A stretch of 64,000 nt of DNA from assembly GCA_049568075.1 (NCBI GenBank), contig CP144911.1; one strand, given 5' to 3'. The notes beneath the pieces are model-generated. The model saw only the letters and a list, made by a program, of their open reading frames with translations, was not told the origin of the DNA and ran no database searches. Below, piece by piece: positions 61,995 through 64,000 of this stretch; position 1 is the first letter of the stretch; each line of letters begins with the position of its first letter. This DNA comes from Gottfriedia sp049568075 (GTDB lineage Bacteria; Bacillota; Bacilli; Bacillales; Bacillaceae_G). The position numbers and the translations under genes were made by a program.

Positions 61995-62882
61995 ATGAAA
62001 ATAGGCATAATTGGTGGTGGTGCCGTCGGTCTTCTTACAGCATCGTATTTGTATCAAAATAAACATAATGTTACATTGTTTACGAGAACAGAAGAACAGG
62101 CAAATCTTATAAATAACTTAGGTGTTATACTTTCAGTAGATGAAAAAACGAAACAAATGTGTATAACAGCAAAAAAATTATTACCTAAAATAAACACGTT
62201 CGATCTATTAATTGTTTGTGTTAAGCAATATCATTTAAATCAAATTGTTAACACGTTAAATCAATATGAGGGTGAGAATATATTATTTCTTCAAAATGGA
62301 ATGTCTCATATTGATATCGTTAAAAATTTACCCATTCCAAATTGCTTTATAGGTATCGTTGAACACGGTGCATTAAAAACTTCTCCGAATGAAATCACAC
62401 ATACTGGTAAAGGTATAATTCGAATTGGACAAATAAAAGGGAAAATAGATCCATTAAATCGCTTATCAAGTTTACATACAGCTGAGTTTCCAATCAAAAG
62501 CCAAGATGATTGGGAGTATATACTTAAACAAAAGTGTTTAATAAATTGTGTTATTAATCCTTTAACGTCTATATTGAACGTTCGCAATGGTGAATTAATC
62601 ACTAATGAGTATTTTAAACCAATTTGTAAATTATTATTTAAAGAGGTTGCAACGATCCTAGATTTAAATAACCAAAAAGAGTGGGATAAATTAGTAGAAA
62701 TATGTGAGAAAACGAAAGAAAACTACTCATCAATGAATCGAGATTTATTTCACGGTAGACAAACAGAAATTGAAAGTATGCTAGGATTTGTTAAAAAATT
62801 GGCAATTAATAAAAAAATAAATGTACCGACAATTGAACTTGTGTACAATAGTATAAAAGGACTTGAGAAGAAAAAGGGGTAA
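61995..62882 (+). CDS. ylbQ: Ketopantoate reductase-like protein (YlbQ/PanE)
   Basis: This 295-residue NADP-dependent reductase has KIGIIGGGAVGLLTASYL at the start, VKQYHLNQI, QNGMSHID and the C-terminal NCVINPLTSILNVRNGEL. This is the PanE/ApbA family, which reduces ketopantoate for pantothenate and CoA synthesis; coaD is also in this window. ATG 61995 follows TTGGAGAAA. Confidence 0.88.
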   Translation: MKIGIIGGGAVGLLTASYLYQNKHNVTLFTRTEEQANLINNLGVILSVDEKTKQMCITAKKLLPKINTFDLLIVCVKQYHLNQIVNTLNQYEGENILFLQNGMSHIDIVKNLPIPNCFIGIVEHGALKTSPNEITHTGKGIIRIGQIKGKIDPLNRLSSLHTAEFPIKSQDDWEYILKQKCLINCVINPLTSILNVRNGELITNEYFKPICKLLFKEVATILDLNNQKEWDKLVEICEKTKENYSSMNRDLFHGRQTEIESMLGFVKKLAINKKINVPTIELVYNSIKGLEKKKG

Positions 62883-62888
62883 TTCTTT

Positions 62889-63281
62889 TTGGAAAAATTT
62901 TTCATTTTCTTTATTTCACTATTAATTGAATTTCCGATTTTTTCAACAATATTTATCTATATGTTTTTGAAATTATTTTTTAAAAATAACAAGCGTAAAC
63001 TTTTGCTTTTTACGCTAGATTTATCTACAATTCTATATATTAGTTCATTTTATTTTGTTTTAAATATGATTTTTCCAACTGCAACAGGTTGGATATTAAT
63101 TAATTTATTATTGGTTATCTTATTTATTAGTATTATTCTTCAATGGAAAGCAAAAAGAGATATTCGGTTTACTAAGCTACTAAAAGGTTTTTGGAGAATG
63201 TCATGTATTCTGTTTATTATTCTTCACTGTATTACCGTGTTGGCTGGTTTAGTTTTAAAAATAACTGAGTATAATGCTTAA
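62889..63281 (+). CDS. DUF3397 membrane protein
   Basis: This 130-residue protein has four hydrophobic segments, with WILINLLLVILFISII and KLLKGFWRMSCILFIILH, like DUF3397 members that precede bshC. TTG start at 62889 behind AAAAGGGG, six bases after ylbQ. The function is unknown. Confidence 0.82.
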   Translation: MEKFFIFFISLLIEFPIFSTIFIYMFLKLFFKNNKRKLLLFTLDLSTILYISSFYFVLNMIFPTATGWILINLLLVILFISIILQWKAKRDIRFTKLLKGFWRMSCILFIILHCITVLAGLVLKITEYNA

Positions 63282-63307
63282 CTGAAGAGCGAGAGAGGAA
63301 GTTCGTA

Positions 63308-64000
63308 ATGCAAATTAGTAAAGTCCATTTAGACGGGCAAAATAAATTGCTGAATGATTTTGTAAATGGAAATGAAGTAATTTCTTCTTTCTTTGGTGAT
63401 AATCCATTAGTAAAGGAAGAAATGGAATATAGAATTAAAAATGTAATGGAGCGTTCTTATAATCGCACAGGATTAGTTAATGCACTAGAGAAGTTTCATC
63501 ATAAACATCATGCAAGTAATGAATCATTAGAAAATGTGAAAAAATTACTTAATAAAGATTCATTTGTTGTAATTGGTGGACAACAAGCTGGCTTATTAAC
63601 TGGCCCATTGTATTCTATACATAAAATTATTTCAATTATTCAATTGGCTAAGAAATATGAAAAGGATCATGGTCTAACAGTCGTACCAGTATTTTGGATT
63701 GCCGGTGAAGACCATGATATAGATGAAATTAACCATATTCATACAATTGAGAACAAAACAGTAAAAAAACAAACCTTTTATCAAAAAACGACTTATTCCC
63801 ATGCTGCTTCTAAAACAGAATTAGATCAACAGGAAATGAAAAAGTGGATTGATAAAATTGTTAAAACTTTTGATGAAACGAATTATTCGAAAGATTTACT
63901 TGAAGAACTATATTCGATGATTGAACAATCTACTACTTACGTAGATTTTTTTGCGAAAATTATTTTTAAATTGTTCAAAAAAGAGGGACTTGTCTTAATT
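63308..64000 (+). CDS. bshC: Bacillithiol synthase BshC (N-terminal part; cut by window end)
   Basis: BshC adds cysteine in the last step of bacillithiol synthesis. The 231 visible residues include SKVHLDGQNKLLNDFVNG, VVIGGQQAGLLTGPLYSIHK and VFWIAGEDHDIDEINH, typical of the YllA/BshC family (about 540 residues in full). SD GAGAGAGGAAG. Confidence 0.95.
   Translation, partial: MQISKVHLDGQNKLLNDFVNGNEVISSFFGDNPLVKEEMEYRIKNVMERSYNRTGLVNALEKFHHKHHASNESLENVKKLLNKDSFVVIGGQQAGLLTGPLYSIHKIISIIQLAKKYEKDHGLTVVPVFWIAGEDHDIDEINHIHTIENKTVKKQTFYQKTTYSHAASKTELDQQEMKKWIDKIVKTFDETNYSKDLLEELYSMIEQSTTYVDFFAKIIFKLFKKEGLVLI

Overview
The window comes from a low-GC, spore-forming Bacillaceae (Bacillus or a close relative; I cannot fix the genus). 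Gene order follows the Bacillus subtilis rnjA-pdh-speA-ykt-yla-cta-ylb-bshC stretch almost gene for gene. Spore genes (tgl, yjcZ-type, ylbD, gerR), haem A/caa3 oxidase genes and bacillithiol synthesis (bshC) support this. Start codons are often TTG or GTG, usually behind a strong Shine-Dalgarno (SD) sequence.

Layout: 1-5255 holds the 5' part of rnjA (cut by the left edge), rpoY, an EamA transporter, ykrA, defB, a tiny YjcZ-type protein and lipoprotein ykyA. 5256-10720 is the pdhABCD operon for pyruvate dehydrogenase, behind a long leader with a CodY-like box and repeats. 10720-15110 contains small conserved proteins, the SR1 dual-function RNA encoding peptide SR1P with CcpN-type operators, tgl and speA. 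15366-24570 holds yktA, yktB, ykzI, yktC, ylaF, typA, ylaH, ylaI, ylaL, ylaK and ylaN. 24747-35786 has ftsW, pycA, ctaA and the ctaBCDEF oxidase operon.

A roughly 10 kb accessory block (35823-45726) separates ctaF from ctaG. It starts with decayed genes and an orphan protein, then a DMT exporter with a divergent AraC regulator. Next comes a sigma-54 activator followed by a textbook -24/-12 promoter driving two M24 (Xaa-Pro) peptidases, the first frameshifted, and an EutH-family permease with no other ethanolamine genes. I read this as a SigL-controlled uptake and hydrolysis module of unknown substrate. It is the best candidate here for something under-described.

From 45757 the conserved backbone resumes: ctaG, yozB, a YugN-like gene, ylbC-ylbG, a YlbA-like gene, a structured antisense-direction RNA in front of rsmD, coaD, ylbJ-ylbM, a 233-bp-period tandem repeat array, ylbN-rpmF behind a consensus promoter, an enoyl-CoA hydratase-like gene, gerR, ylbP, a panE-like gene, a DUF3397 gene and the start of bshC (cut by the right edge).

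Functionally the core links pyruvate metabolism (PdhABCD, PycA), its regulation (CodY, CcpN/SR1), aerobic respiration (Cta), RNA and translation functions (RNase J1, RsmD, TmcAL, L32, TypA, deformylase) and sporulation. I saw no tRNA or rRNA gene, CRISPR array, insertion sequence or prophage.
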